A stretch of DNA of 64,000 bases from an uncultured Bacteroidia bacterium (GCA_902791865.1 CADAXK010000002.1:62001-126000), one strand, 5' to 3'. Counted from the first letter of the stretch, positions 36,793 through 46,724 are shown. Notes: generated by a model from the sequence alone, not told the origin. Numbers and translations: made by a program.

Positions 36793-37428
36793 ATGAAGGA
36801 ACGCCTGCTAATTGCAATAATCCTGCTAGTTTCCTTTCTTGTTTCAGCAGGTTGTTCGTCAGTGTTGATGGGTATTCTTGGCATGTCAACTCCTCATGCA
36901 ATAAGCGAAACAAAACTGGAATATAAAAAGAAAAAGTACAAGCTTAATGAGTTCACGCATTGCAATGTAACAGAAGATGGCTTTTGGAATTGTATGCTTT
37001 CAATAGGTGATATTAATTCCGTGCAGGTGTTCAAGGACGGGAATTTGATTGTTCCAAAAACCGATAATAAATCATGTTCGGCTGTAGTTGAAAAGTTTAT
37101 TGATTTCATCCAAGATTCTACAATATACGAAATTGTTGACAGCGTCAAACTTACTGACTATTTCAATCCAAAGTATATTGCTGATTATGAGAATGTAAAG
37201 TTTTTCGATTCCACTCGATATGCAATTCTTGTCTATTGGGCATCGTATGCTGGGTTCTTGAATAGGCAGAATACCAAGAAAACATACGCATCTTCTATAT
37301 GCGGTTTGCTCGACAGTGGATTCAAAGCCGAGGTGCGTTATGTGAACTGCGATGTAAAAGATGGCTGGTCGTTTAAAAAGTTGACGAAGAAGATGCTAGC
37401 GGAAAAAATGCCTAATATTCAGAAGTAA
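36793..37428 (+). CDS. Hypothetical lipoprotein
   Basis: This is a 211-residue protein of no recognised family. It has a lipoprotein signal (MKERLLIAIILLVSFLVSAGC, Cys21). The mature part includes ILVYWASYAGFLNRQN followed by AEVRYVNCDVKDGW. The spacing recalls a thioredoxin-like fold lacking the CxxC pair, but this is only suggestive. It starts 3 bases after yggS and likely shares its transcript. Confidence 0.65.
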   Translation: MKERLLIAIILLVSFLVSAGCSSVLMGILGMSTPHAISETKLEYKKKKYKLNEFTHCNVTEDGFWNCMLSIGDINSVQVFKDGNLIVPKTDNKSCSAVVEKFIDFIQDSTIYEIVDSVKLTDYFNPKYIADYENVKFFDSTRYAILVYWASYAGFLNRQNTKKTYASSICGLLDSGFKAEVRYVNCDVKDGWSFKKLTKKMLAEKMPNIQK

Positions 37429-37432
37429 TTTC

Positions 37433-37487
37433 CTAAATCGTAAATCCAAAATCGTAAATCGTAAATCAAAATTTAGTGCTATTTTTG
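37433..37487 (+). repeat. AAATCGTAAATC repeat cluster with promoter
   Basis: AATCGTAAATC occurs twice and CGTAAATC three times, followed by TTTAGTG and the -7 box TATTTTTG (37480-37487), 7 bases before the next ATG. The arrangement mirrors 19333-19359. Confidence 0.55.
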
Positions 37488-37494
37488 CAGTCGT

Positions 37495-39450
37495 ATGAAA
37501 TTGTCGGTCGTCATAGTAAACTACAATGTCAAGCATTTCCTCGAGCAATGTCTGAATTCGGTTGCTGCAGCTGCCGAGCATTGCGAAACTGAGGTCTTTG
37601 TTGTGGATAACAATTCGGTCGATGGTTCGTGCAATATGCTTCGCGAGAAATTTCCGTGGGTAAAACTTATCGAAAATAAGAAAAATTACGGCTTTTCATA
37701 CGCTAACAATCAGGCAATAAAGCAGTCTACAGGCGAATATGTACTTCTGCTCAATCCAGATACTGTGATAGAGGAGGATACCTTGAAATCGGTTTGCGAT
37801 TTTATGGACACTCATCCCGATGCTGGAGGACTTGGGGTGAAAATGATTGATGGGAAAGGCCGTTTTCTGCCCGAATCGAAGCGCGGATTGCCTACGCCAC
37901 AAGTAGCATTCTACAAGATTTTTGGACTGTCGAAACTTTTTCCTAAATCGAAAAAGTTCGGCAAATATCATCTTACATATCTCGACAAGGACCAAATCCA
38001 TAAGGTCGATGTGCTGTCGGGTGCTTTTATGCTTCTTCGTGCCGAAACTCTCAATAAAATTGGTCTGCTCGATGAAACATTCTTCATGTATGGCGAGGAT
38101 ATAGACCTTTCGTACCGAATTACGCTTGGCGGATACAACAACTACTATTATCCCGAAACGACAATCATACACTATAAGGGCGAAAGCACGAAGAAGGGCA
38201 GTGTTAACTATGTGCTAGTGTTCTACAATGCCATGAAAATTTTCGCACGCAAGCATTTTTCCAAAGGGAAAGGTGCAGGGACGATGATTTTCTTCATCAA
38301 CCTCGCAATATATTTGCGTGCGGCAATGGCTATTGCAGGACGGTTCATTACTAATGCAATTACACCAGTGATTGATGCTTTGCTTATCCTTGCCGGATTC
38401 TTGATAATCACACCGTTATGGGAAACTCATTTGTTTGGAGAGGGAAGCGCATATCCGCATGATGTGTTTGTCGGTGCAATGATAATGTACATTTCGGTGT
38501 GGTTGTTGTCGTTACTGCTTTCTGGCGGTTACGACAAGCCTGTGAAAATGAAGAATATATACAAGGGAATATTTATTGGAGCTGTCGTGATTCTCGCAGT
38601 GTACGCCTTATTGCCTACATATTTGCGTTTTTCACGAGCCTTGATTCTTTTGGGTACGGCATGGACTTTAATCGTTGTGCCACTTGTAAGATTGTTGCTT
38701 AATTACACAAAGGTTACTGTTTTTAAAGTAAATCTGCCAAAGCGCAAAAAAGTAGCAGTAGTAGGTAGCAAGGAAGAATGTTGTTCGTTGGTTGGACAGT
38801 TAATGTCATCAAGGACAAAGGTTTCCATTGTTGCGTATGTTAGTCCCGATTCGGTAGAGGACAAGTTTTTTGCGGGTGATGTGTCGCAGTTGGATGAGAT
38901 TGTGACTATAAACAAGATCGATGAACTTATTTTCTGTGCAAAAGATATTCAGGCTCAGCAAATTATCAAAACAATGCTGAATCTTTCCAGTTTGAAACTC
39001 GACTATAAGATTGCAAGTCCTGATGGCTTTTCGGTGATTGGCAGCAATTCGATAAACACAACAGGAGAACTGTACAATATTGACATAAATGCAATCGACA
39101 AGCCTGAAAATCGTCGCTCAAAACGAATGTTCGACTTTGTGGTTTCGCTATTGATTATTTTGTTTTCGCCGATATTGATATGGTTCATCAGGGGCAAATT
39201 GAAGGCATACGCCAACTTGTTTGCTGTGCTTTTCGGAAGCAAAACCTTTGTGTCGTATTGCACTGCTGAGAACGACATTACGCTTCTGCCCAAGATTAAA
39301 AAAGGCGTTTTCTCTGTCGGTATGGTTTACGGCAGAGAGGTGAAAAAGGATGTTGCTGACCGACTTAACATAATGTACGCAAAGGATTACCGCGTGTCCC
39401 ACGATGTGACAATGCTGTTCAAACTATGGAGGAAACTTGGATGCAACTAA
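37495..39450 (+). CDS. GT2 glycosyltransferase fused to a degenerate polyprenyl sugar-phosphate transferase
   Basis: The protein has 651 residues. The first 240 form a GT2 domain of the rhamnosyltransferase type (LSVVIVNYNVKHFLEQCLNSV, LLNPDTVIEEDTL, DETFFMYGEDIDLSYR). After several membrane helices (about 265-405) there is a Rossmann-like CoA_binding_3-type segment (KKVAVVGSKEECCSLVGQL). A C-terminal portion begins like bacterial sugar transferases (RSKRMFDFVVSLLIILFSPI) and ends like them (LNIMYAKDYRVSHDVTMLFKLW). The catalytic middle of those enzymes, with its basic and acidic motif GxxxFxQxRxG, is absent, so the C-terminal half is probably non-catalytic. The GT2 may act on a lipid-linked sugar; the GNAT gene overlaps its 3' end. 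Confidence 0.8.
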   Translation: MKLSVVIVNYNVKHFLEQCLNSVAAAAEHCETEVFVVDNNSVDGSCNMLREKFPWVKLIENKKNYGFSYANNQAIKQSTGEYVLLLNPDTVIEEDTLKSVCDFMDTHPDAGGLGVKMIDGKGRFLPESKRGLPTPQVAFYKIFGLSKLFPKSKKFGKYHLTYLDKDQIHKVDVLSGAFMLLRAETLNKIGLLDETFFMYGEDIDLSYRITLGGYNNYYYPETTIIHYKGESTKKGSVNYVLVFYNAMKIFARKHFSKGKGAGTMIFFINLAIYLRAAMAIAGRFITNAITPVIDALLILAGFLIITPLWETHLFGEGSAYPHDVFVGAMIMYISVWLLSLLLSGGYDKPVKMKNIYKGIFIGAVVILAVYALLPTYLRFSRALILLGTAWTLIVVPLVRLLLNYTKVTVFKVNLPKRKKVAVVGSKEECCSLVGQLMSSRTKVSIVAYVSPDSVEDKFFAGDVSQLDEIVTINKIDELIFCAKDIQAQQIIKTMLNLSSLKLDYKIASPDGFSVIGSNSINTTGELYNIDINAIDKPENRRSKRMFDFVVSLLIILFSPILIWFIRGKLKAYANLFAVLFGSKTFVSYCTAENDITLLPKIKKGVFSVGMVYGREVKKDVADRLNIMYAKDYRVSHDVTMLFKLWRKLGCN

Positions 39451-39971
39451 CAGGAAAGAAGATTTTCCTCCGCAAGATGGAACCCGAGGATTTGGAATTT
39501 CTTTATTCAATTGAGAATAATTCTGATTTCTGGTATGTTAGTGAGACAAAATCGCCGTATTCGCGTTGGGAACTGAAGCAGTACATTGAAAACTATTGCT
39601 ACGATATTTTTACAACCAAGGAGTTGCGTCTGATGATTTGCGATTATGTTTTGCAAAAGCCAATTGGCATTGTCGATTTGTTTGAATACCATCCTTTGCA
39701 CAATCGGTGTGGTGTGGGAATAATCGTATCGCCTGAGCATAACAGAATGGGCATTGCTACAGAGGCATTGCAGTTGGTTATGGAGTATGCATTCAAAACC
39801 TTGCTGCTAAAGCAATTATGGTGCATGATTGATGCTAGTAACGATGTCAGCATTGCACTTTTCGAGAAGTGTGGTTTTGTCAAAAGCGGAACTCTGAAGC
39901 AATGGAAGCAGACCGAAGATGGCTATGCCGATGTGGGTGTGTGGCAGTACCTTAAAGATTCAAGGATTTAA
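39441..39971 (+). CDS. GNAT-family N-acetyltransferase
   Basis: This 176-residue RimJ/RimL-type acetyltransferase uses acetyl-CoA; the acceptor is unknown. IFLRKMEPEDLEFLYSIEN is the N-terminal strand and helix. The acetyl-CoA pyrophosphate loop is in SPEHNRMGIATEALQLVMEYA, and SNDVSIALFEKCGFVKSGTL is the conserved beta-bulge region. The ATG at 39441 is chosen because GGAGG at 39428-39432 sits 8 bases upstream; it overlaps the GT2 stop by 10 bases. The in-frame ATG at 39426 would precede that site. Confidence 0.82.
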   Translation: MQLTGKKIFLRKMEPEDLEFLYSIENNSDFWYVSETKSPYSRWELKQYIENYCYDIFTTKELRLMICDYVLQKPIGIVDLFEYHPLHNRCGVGIIVSPEHNRMGIATEALQLVMEYAFKTLLLKQLWCMIDASNDVSIALFEKCGFVKSGTLKQWKQTEDGYADVGVWQYLKDSRI

Positions 39972-40001
39972 ATATTTAATAATTCAAAAAAACAGAATGT
40001 C

Positions 40002-40022
40002 ATATTGAACTTGTTTCAATAT
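40002..40022. repeat. TGAAC-TTGTTTCA palindromic repeat, copy 1
   Basis: ATATTGAA (40002-40009) and TTCAATAT (40015-40022) flank the loop CTTGT. It is preceded by GTC and followed by TAGAT. Same family as copies at 46689 and 54516. Confidence 0.7.
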
Positions 40023-40043
40023 TAGATTTTGTTTTTCTATAAT

Positions 40044-41099
40044 TTACATTTGTTGAGAGAAGTCGAAAAGACCTTCTGTTTTTCGTCTTTTAGCCCGATT
40101 TGATTGTTCGTACTTCTTAAAACCGCTTGATTCAACAGTTTTGGTTTCATTGCCATCATGAATTATGAAGTAAGCTTCCATGCCGTTGATGCTTTCAACG
40201 ATTTCCATTGCTTTTTCGGCACCCATGACCATGAATGCTGTGGCGTATGCATCGGCGCGTATGCAGTCGGGGTAGACAACAGTTGCGCTAACCATTTCGT
40301 TTTCGGCTGGATAGCCTGTGAGTGGATTTATAGAATGTCCATATTTTTTCTCGCCCTCTTCCAAAAATTTGCGGTAGTTTCCTGATGTGTTTACTGCCAT
40401 GTCGGAAAGTCGGATGACAATCTGGTTTTCACGGTATTCGTATCCACTACCTTCAATTGGCTTGTCAACGCCGATTTTCCAGTTTTCGCCCTTTGCGTTT
40501 TTGCCCGAGCAATATATTTCTCCGCCAATTTCCACCAAAAAGTCGGTAATTCCCTTGCTTTTGAAAAAATCGGAAACATAGTCAACCGACATTCCTTGCG
40601 CAATTGCATTTGTAATTATTTGTACGTCTTGGTCTTTTTTTGTGATTTTGCCGTTTGCAATATCAATTTTGCCAAGACCTACATGTTGTAGCAGTCTGTC
40701 GATTTCGGCGCTGTCGGGGATATGTTTTTCGTGGCGAACCCAGCCGAATCCCCAGGCGTTGACAATAGGAGCGACGCTCACATCGAATATTCCTCCGGTG
40801 TTTTCCCACACTTCCTTCGAAACCCTGAAAAATTCCTCGGTAAGAGCATCTAGCGAATCGGTTTCGTTGCGATTTATGCGCGAAATGAGCGAGGTGCTGT
40901 CGTAGTTGGACAATGATCGGCAGAAATTGTCTAGCAAACTGTCAATTTCCTTGTTGTAATTTATATCGCTATGGTAAGTGATGTTGAACATTGTTCCCTG
41001 TGTAGGTCCGCTGTACTTTATGTATTCGGCATTTCGGCTACATGATGCAGAAATTGTAGCTAACGCTATTATTCCCCAGAAAATTTTTTGTTTGAACAT
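40044..41099 (-). CDS. apbE: FAD:protein FMN transferase (ApbE), lipoprotein form
   Basis: This enzyme covalently attaches FMN to threonine residues of target proteins such as RnfG, RnfD, NqrB and NqrC. It is 351 residues from the ATG at 41099. The start is chosen because it begins a lipoprotein signal (MFKQKIFWGIIALATISASC). Motifs are GPTQGTMFNITYHSD, the GHSINPLTGYP substrate loop, and the metal-binding CIRADAYATAFMVMG near the C-terminus. No Rnf or Nqr genes are in the window. Confidence 0.93.
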   Translation of the reverse strand: MFKQKIFWGIIALATISASCSRNAEYIKYSGPTQGTMFNITYHSDINYNKEIDSLLDNFCRSLSNYDSTSLISRINRNETDSLDALTEEFFRVSKEVWENTGGIFDVSVAPIVNAWGFGWVRHEKHIPDSAEIDRLLQHVGLGKIDIANGKITKKDQDVQIITNAIAQGMSVDYVSDFFKSKGITDFLVEIGGEIYCSGKNAKGENWKIGVDKPIEGSGYEYRENQIVIRLSDMAVNTSGNYRKFLEEGEKKYGHSINPLTGYPAENEMVSATVVYPDCIRADAYATAFMVMGAEKAMEIVESINGMEAYFIIHDGNETKTVESSGFKKYEQSNRAKRRKTEGLFDFSQQM

Positions 41100-41217
41100 T
41101 TTAATTTTCAGTTTGTTGTGTTTTACTTTCAAATCGTTTGACTTTGTTTGCAAAACAACAAAAAAAATCAATATCTACAATTTCTTAATCATTACATTGT
41201 TTTTGCTATGAATAAAT

Positions 41218-41248
41218 TTTGCTAGTTCGTTACCATTCTATATATTTG
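41218..41248 (+). promoter_or_regulatory. Promoter of small-RNA gene copy A
   Basis: TTTG (41218-41221) and TATATTTG (41241-41248) are separated by exactly 19 bases. The -33 region AATAAATTTTGCTA is identical to that of copy B at 50175-50188. Confidence 0.85.
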
Positions 41249-41254
41249 CGCATG

Positions 41255-41457
41255 GTTTGGTTCGCCAAGCTGTACATATTGATTAACGAAGCGTTATGCT
41301 CGTCTTGTTCGTAGAAACCTGAGAAATTTCTAAACGGCAGCAAGTGAGTGTAAGGGTTCGCGCATTTAGCGTGGACTGTTTGCAACTTTTTCTGTCAACG
41401 GTAATTCTCAGGACCTCTACGAAAAGAAGTGGTATATCAGTGCCACGCTTCTATTTT
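41255..41457 (+). ncRNA. Candidate structured small RNA, copy A
   Basis: An RNA of about 200 bases is predicted from the promoter to a hairpin followed by ATTTT (GTGGTA/TGCCAC stem near 41430-41446). It has a 5' TTGG-TTCG-CCAA hairpin and a 38-base core (41272-41309) identical to copy B, containing an AACG-AAG-CGTT hairpin. A third hairpin pairs CUUGUU (41304-41309) with AGCAAG (41339-41344) and UAGAAA (41312-41317) with UUUCUA (41327-41332), presenting a loop with UGAGAA. A competing long stem pairs 41310-41325 with 41405-41421. The vWA/FISUMP gene starts 67 bases later, so it could also serve as its leader. Not tmRNA, RNase P or SRP RNA by motif. Confidence 0.7.
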
Positions 41458-41524
41458 ATAATTGCCCAAGAGGCACTGTAGGGCAAGAAAAAGGTTGCGC
41501 CCGACACGAATAAGGGATTGAAAA

Positions 41525-43210
41525 ATGAAGAAATTTTTAATCGGACTGTTGTTCTTGGCAGTTGGAGCATCATTGTTTTCGTCTTGCAAGAAAGAAGAAG
41601 GTGAGGGCAAGGATGGAGATTCTGGTATTTATGTTGGTATCATTGGTTTCAACGATAAGATTACCGAATATAAAGCAGGCAAAGGCAAGAAGGAAAAAAA
41701 GATGCGTCTTCTTAATTCTGGAACACAGACGGAATTCGAATCATTTATTGATGGCCTTGAAGTAAGTAATGGAACCAAGTTGTATCACGCCGTGAGGGTT
41801 GCAATAGATGATATACAAGCAGCTTCATTACCTGATGATTTGCGTAATGTTTCTATAATAACCTTTACCGACGGTCTTGATCTTGGCTCATATGGTGAAA
41901 GTGAGTATGATAGTGGAGATGAATATATCCAGTCGATAAGCACCCGTATTCTAAACGAGAAAGCGCATAACCTTCAGATAAATGCATATTGCATTGGTAT
42001 GAAAGGCGGTGATGTTGGAGACGAGGAAAAGTTTCGCAATGATCTCCAGAAACTTTCGAGCAGTACCGAAAATGCAATGCTAGTGTCGAACATGTCGGAA
42101 GTAAACGAGAAATTCAAGCAGATTGCAGCATCGCTTTATAAAGAGAATGTTTCGCAGTCATTAGCATTGTCGATTCCTCTTCCAGAAAAAGATCAGCAAT
42201 TGAGGTTTACATTTGATGTAAGTTCTAATTCTCCTGCAGATGCAAGCAATTCGCAAATGTATATTGATTTCCAGTTCGGAGGGAAAAGCAATCCTGAAAT
42301 AAAGAACATCGTTTACCACGGCATTTCTGGCAGCCAGACAACAATAATGGGAACGACAGATGACGAAAGTTACTGGTATTCCTACAATTTTGGCAATATA
42401 TCATTGCCTGATGGCAATACTGTTCCGACTGATAATGTAAAAGAGTGGTATTTGGGAGGTAATGGTCAATGGCAGATAAATTCTGAGTTTGATGGTGGTG
42501 CAAATGTGGAAGTTTCTACAGAGAAAAGTAGTGCTGCCATATTCCTTGTTCTTGACTGTTCAAGTTCGCTTGGGTCAGAAGTCTCTAATATGAAAAATGC
42601 TGCAAAAAACTTTATCGCAACATTGATGGGGGAGCATGCTGGTAGTGGAGATACCAATACTGACATAAGTGGTTATTGTAATGGACATTCTTATGTCGAC
42701 CTTGGTTTGCCTAGTGGATTATTATGGGCGACTTGTAATATTGGTGCTGGTAGTGCTTATGGATATGGTGATTATTATGCTTGGGGAGAAACAACAACCA
42801 AAAATGATTATTCGGAAAATACATATACCTACACAAATAATCCAGATGTTTTGCCAAATGACGCTGATGCTGCTTCAATATGTTGGGGAAGTTCGTGGCG
42901 GATTCCTACATATAATGAATTAGAAGAATTAATAAATAATTGTACAACTAGGTATGTTACAAAAAATGGTGTGAATGGTAGAATGTTCATCGGTCCTAAT
43001 GGAAAAAGTATATTTATGCCAGCTTCTGGATACATTACTGGCAGTGATTATATGTATGTAGGCACACTCGGCAGATACTGGACAAGTTCAATTAATAGTG
43101 ATAGCGGACAACGGTCTTATACATTGAATTTCGATACGAATAATTGTGTGATAAGTAGCAGTGGACGCAATGTCGGTCGTTCTATTCGAGCTGTTTGTAC
43201 GCCGCAATAA
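41525..43210 (+). CDS. Lipoprotein with von Willebrand A-like and FISUMP domains
   Basis: This 561-residue protein has a lipoprotein signal (MKKFLIGLLFLAVGASLFSSC, Cys21). Residues about 35-210 look like a vWA fold whose expected metal site DxSxS is replaced (VGIIGFNDKI), but which keeps IITFTDGLDLGS. A beta-rich region follows (about 215-340). The sequence AIFLVLDCSSSLGSEV near 340 carries a DxSxS motif after, not before, the TDG segment. The C-terminal 180 residues are a FISUMP domain (GHSYVDLGLPSGLLWATCNI, YGYGDYYAWGET, SSWRIPTYNELEELI, GRSIRAVC). It is probably a surface adhesion-type protein. The small RNA copy A lies directly upstream. Confidence 0.78.
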   Translation: MKKFLIGLLFLAVGASLFSSCKKEEGEGKDGDSGIYVGIIGFNDKITEYKAGKGKKEKKMRLLNSGTQTEFESFIDGLEVSNGTKLYHAVRVAIDDIQAASLPDDLRNVSIITFTDGLDLGSYGESEYDSGDEYIQSISTRILNEKAHNLQINAYCIGMKGGDVGDEEKFRNDLQKLSSSTENAMLVSNMSEVNEKFKQIAASLYKENVSQSLALSIPLPEKDQQLRFTFDVSSNSPADASNSQMYIDFQFGGKSNPEIKNIVYHGISGSQTTIMGTTDDESYWYSYNFGNISLPDGNTVPTDNVKEWYLGGNGQWQINSEFDGGANVEVSTEKSSAAIFLVLDCSSSLGSEVSNMKNAAKNFIATLMGEHAGSGDTNTDISGYCNGHSYVDLGLPSGLLWATCNIGAGSAYGYGDYYAWGETTTKNDYSENTYTYTNNPDVLPNDADAASICWGSSWRIPTYNELEELINNCTTRYVTKNGVNGRMFIGPNGKSIFMPASGYITGSDYMYVGTLGRYWTSSINSDSGQRSYTLNFDTNNCVISSSGRNVGRSIRAVCTPQ

Positions 43211-43232
43211 TACCTATGATTTGTCAAAACTA

Positions 43233-43272
43233 AACAGCAGCCAGTAAGATATTGGCTGCTGTTCTTTTTTTT
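43233..43272 (+). terminator. Rho-independent terminator after the vWA/FISUMP gene
   Basis: Perfect 11-bp stem AACAGCAGCCA (43233-43243) / TGGCTGCTGTT (43253-43263) with a 9-base loop and a run of T. Confidence 0.92.
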
Positions 43273-43336
43273 ATTCGATTATAAATTAATTCTTATCCCA
43301 CATCAAAAAAAATCAACGCAATTCATATAAAAGTGG

Positions 43337-43344
43337 TAACTTTG
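43337..43344 (+). promoter_or_regulatory. secA promoter -7 element
   Basis: TAACTTTG fits TAnnTTTG, 25 bases before the secA ATG. No good -33 element is seen. Confidence 0.5.
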
Positions 43345-43369
43345 CACCTTAAAAATAAAACAACAATAT

Positions 43370-46300
43370 ATGGGTATAATAAGTTTTTTATCTAAGATGT
43401 TCGGTACCAAGTCGGAACGCGACTTGAAGGCACTGACACCAATACTTAACGAAGTGCTGGCTTTGGAAGATGAATTTCTGGCTTTGTCGAACGATGAGTT
43501 GAGGGCACGCACTCAAGAATTGAGAAAAGGTATTCATGAACATATAAGTGGCGAGGAAAAGCAGATTGCAGAACTGAGGGAAAAGGCTCAGGGCTTGGAT
43601 ATCTGGCAACGCGAGGAAGTGTTCAACGAGATTGACAAGATAGAGGAGAAGATTGACAAGAAAATCGAGGAACATCTGATGACAATTCTGCCGCAGGCAT
43701 TTTCCATATTAAAGGAAACTGCACGCAGGTTCAAGGATAATGCCGAGGTTGTGGTTACAGCAACCGATTTTGATCGCGATTTGGCTGCTACAAACGATTT
43801 TGTTACAATTGACCGCGACATGGCTATCTGGAAGAATTCATGGGTTGCCGGTGGTAACATGGTAACATGGGATATGGTTCACTACAATGTGCAGCTAATC
43901 GGTGGTATCGTTCTCCATCAGGGAAAGATAGCCGAAATGGCAACTGGTGAAGGTAAGACCCTCGTGGCAACTTTGCCTGTGTTCCTTAATGCATTGACGG
44001 GTAGGGGCGTACATGTCGTAACTGTTAACGACTACCTAGCAAAACGTGACTCCGAATGGATGGGACCGTTATATATGTTCCATGGTTTGTCAGTTGATTG
44101 TATTGACAAGCACGAACCAAACAGCGAAGCTCGTCGTAAGGCATACGCATCCGATATTACTTTCGGAACAAACAATGAGTTCGGTTTCGACTATTTGCGT
44201 GATAATATGGCACTTTCGCCAGCCGATTTGGTACAGCGCAAGCACAATTATGCAATCGTTGATGAGGTCGACTCGGTTCTTATCGATGATGCCCGTACGC
44301 CTTTGATTATTTCTGGTCCTACACCCAAGGGCGATGATCAGCTTTTCGATGACTTGAAACCGCAAGTTCAGCAACTTGTTGCAGCTCAGAAGGATTTGTT
44401 CAACAAAATTTTCAATGATGCCAAGAAGCTTATCATGGATTCTAACCTGAAGGATGGTGGTTTCAAGCTGTTGCAGGCTTACAAGGCTTTGCCAAAGAAC
44501 AAGGCTCTTATCAAGTTCTTGTCAGAACAAGGTATGAAGGCATTGTTGCAGAAGACCGAAAACTTCTACATGCAGGACAACAACAAGATGATGCATCTTG
44601 CTACCGATGATTTGTATTTCGTTATCGATGAAAAACTTAACTCGGTGGATTTGACTGACAAAGGTTTTGACTTGCTTGCAAATTCAACTTCTGATCCTAA
44701 TTTCTTCGTTATGCCCGACATCGGTGTTGCTCTTGCAGAACTTGAGAAGGAAAATCTTCCTATTCCGGAGAAATTGCAGAAGAAAGACGATATTATTCGC
44801 GACTATTCAATAAAATCGGAGCGTATTCATACTATAAACCAGTTGCTTAAAGCATACACAATGTTCGAAAAGGATGTTGATTATGTTATTATTGACAACA
44901 AGGTAAAGATTGTTGATGAGCAGACTGGCCGTATTATGGAAGGACGTCGTTGGTCGGATGGTTTGCACCAGGCAGTGGAATCCAAGGAAAATGTAAAGGT
45001 CGAGGCTGCAACCCAGACATACGCAACAATCACATTGCAGAACTATTTCAGAATGTACCACAAGCTTTCGGGTATGACCGGTACTGCTGAGACAGAGGCT
45101 GGTGAATTCTGGGACATCTACAAACTTGATGTTGTGACAATTCCAACCAATAAACCTGTAATCCGTAACGACTACGAAGATCTAATTTACAAGACAACCA
45201 AGGAAAAATATGCAGCCGTAATTGATGAAATTGAACGCTTGGTTAATATTGGTCGTCCTGTGCTTGTCGGTACGACATCGGTTGAGGTTTCCGAATTGCT
45301 TAGCAAGATTCTTACTCGCAAGGGAATAAAGCATAATGTATTGAATGCTAAGTTGCATAAGCGCGAGGCCGACATCGTTGCCGAGGCTGGTCAGTCGAGT
45401 ACGGTTACCATTGCAACCAACATGGCAGGTCGTGGTACCGATATTAAGTTGTCGCCAGAGGTTCGTGCTGCTGGTGGTTTGGCAATCATCGGTACTGAAC
45501 GCCACGAGTCGCGTCGTGTCGACCGCCAGTTGCGTGGTCGTGCTGGTCGTCAGGGAGATCCAGGTTCTTCACAGTTCTTCGTTTCGCTCGAGGACAACCT
45601 TATGCGTCTGTTCGGTTCCGACAGGATTGCATCTATAATGGATAGGATGGGACATGTTGAGGGCGAAGCTATTCAGCATTCTATGATTTCCAAGTCCATT
45701 GAGCGAGCACAGAAAAAAGTTGAGGAGAACAACTTCGGTATTCGTAAGCACTTGCTCGAATACGATGACGTTATGAATGCTCAGCGTACCGTAATATACA
45801 AGAAGCGTCGCAATGCTTTGGATGGTGAGCGCCTTGGTGCCGACATTGCAAACATGATGAACGATGTATGCGTTTCGTTGGTTGATGAATGCTACGGAAA
45901 CTACACATACGATGAGTTCAAGTTCGAAGTATTCAAGACTCTTGCCATCGACATCGATCTTGGCGAAGACAAATACGACAATATGTCTCGCGCCGAACTT
46001 GTTGACTATCTGTACGAAACGCTCCGTGAAACACACAAGCGCAAGGCACAGCAGATTGCTGAACAGGCATATCCTACTATCAAGTATGTATTCGAGAACA
46101 AGGGCAATATGTACAAGAACATCATCGTTCCTATTACTGATGGTGTAAAGCAGTACAATGTTGTTGTAAACCTCGAGAAGGCATACCAGACCAAGGGCGA
46201 GGAGATTGTTCATGCCTACGACAAGACGGCTGTTCTCCGCAACATCGACGAATCTTGGAAGGAACATCTGCGTGAGATGGACGATTTGCGCCAGTCGGTT

Positions 46301-46675
46301 CGTGCTGCATCATACGAGCAGAAAGACCCGTTGCTGATTTACAAGCTTGAATCTTACAACATTTTCAAGGAAATGCTTGACAAGACTAACCGTTCCATCA
46401 TTTCTATCTTGATGAAGGCTTACATTCCGATGTCGAATCCAGACGAGGTTAAGGAAGCCCGTCAGCCACGCCAAAAGCTTGACACCAGCCGCATGCGTAC
46501 AGGTCGTGAGGAAGTTGGCAACAATCGTCCACAGTACAACGATCCGAGTGCAGGCAAGCCAAAGAACGAGCCTGTCCGTGTTGAGAAGAAGGTCGGCAGA
46601 AATGATCCGTGTCCGTGTGGTAGCGGTAAGAAATTCAAGAATTGCCACGGTGCAATGATGGGAGACGCTGAATAA
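43370..46675 (+). CDS. secA: Protein translocase ATPase SecA
   Basis: This is the ATP-driven motor of the SecYEG export channel. The 1101-residue length is typical of Bacteroidota, which carry an insertion relative to the 900-residue E. coli protein. Motifs are the Walker [13 protein letters not shown] (K196), [14 protein letters not shown], the DEAD-like [20 protein letters not shown], and the NBD2 block [13 protein letters not shown] with [18 protein letters not shown]. It ends in the zinc-binding SEC-C motif [16 protein letters not shown] that binds SecB and phospholipid. It ends in a terminator shared with convergent rnr. Confidence 0.97.
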   Translation: MGIISFLSKMFGTKSERDLKALTPILNEVLALEDEFLALSNDELRARTQELRKGIHEHISGEEKQIAELREKAQGLDIWQREEVFNEIDKIEEKIDKKIEEHLMTILPQAFSILKETARRFKDNAEVVVTATDFDRDLAATNDFVTIDRDMAIWKNSWVAGGNMVTWDMVHYNVQLIGGIVLHQGKIAEMATGEGKTLVATLPVFLNALTGRGVHVVTVNDYLAKRDSEWMGPLYMFHGLSVDCIDKHEPNSEARRKAYASDITFGTNNEFGFDYLRDNMALSPADLVQRKHNYAIVDEVDSVLIDDARTPLIISGPTPKGDDQLFDDLKPQVQQLVAAQKDLFNKIFNDAKKLIMDSNLKDGGFKLLQAYKALPKNKALIKFLSEQGMKALLQKTENFYMQDNNKMMHLATDDLYFVIDEKLNSVDLTDKGFDLLANSTSDPNFFVMPDIGVALAELEKENLPIPEKLQKKDDIIRDYSIKSERIHTINQLLKAYTMFEKDVDYVIIDNKVKIVDEQTGRIMEGRRWSDGLHQAVESKENVKVEAATQTYATITLQNYFRMYHKLSGMTGTAETEAGEFWDIYKLDVVTIPTNKPVIRNDYEDLIYKTTKEKYAAVIDEIERLVNIGRPVLVGTTSVEVSELLSKILTRKGIKHNVLNAKLHKREADIVAEAGQSSTVTIATNMAGRGTDIKLSPEVRAAGGLAIIGTERHESRRVDRQLRGRAGRQGDPGSSQFFVSLEDNLMRLFGSDRIASIMDRMGHVEGEAIQHSMISKSIERAQKKVEENNFGIRKHLLEYDDVMNAQRTVIYKKRRNALDGERLGADIANMMNDVCVSLVDECYGNYTYDEFKFEVFKTLAIDIDLGEDKYDNMSRAELVDYLYETLRETHKRKAQQIAEQAYPTIKYVFENKGNMYKNIIVPITDGVKQYNVVVNLEKAYQTKGEEIVHAYDKTAVLRNIDESWKEHLREMDDLRQSVRAASYEQKDPLLIYKLESYNIFKEMLDKTNRSIISILMKAYIPMSNPDEVKEARQPRQKLDTSRMRTGREEVGNNRPQYNDPSAGKPKNEPVRVEKKVGRNDPCPCGSGKKFKNCHGAMMGDAE

Positions 46676-46688
46676 AAATCATGTGGTC

Positions 46689-46709
46689 ATGCTGAACATG
46701 TTTCAGCAT
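46689..46709. repeat. TGAAC-TTGTTTCA palindromic repeat, copy 2
   Basis: ATGCTGAA (46689-46696) and TTCAGCAT (46702-46709) flank the loop CATGT. It lies between secA and its terminator. Confidence 0.7.
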
Positions 46710-46724
46710 TTTATAGAAAGAATT

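Noticed and set aside
41255..41457. tmRNA, RNase P RNA or SRP RNA at the small-RNA locus
   Set aside because: None of the universal motifs (tag peptide frame, GAGGAAAGTCC-type core, GNAR-type SRP tip) is found, and the element occurs twice.
31946..43210. Diversity-generating retroelement using FISUMP proteins as targets
   Set aside because: FISUMP domains have a lectin-like fold, but there is no reverse transcriptase, no accessory gene and no template/variable repeat pair in the window.
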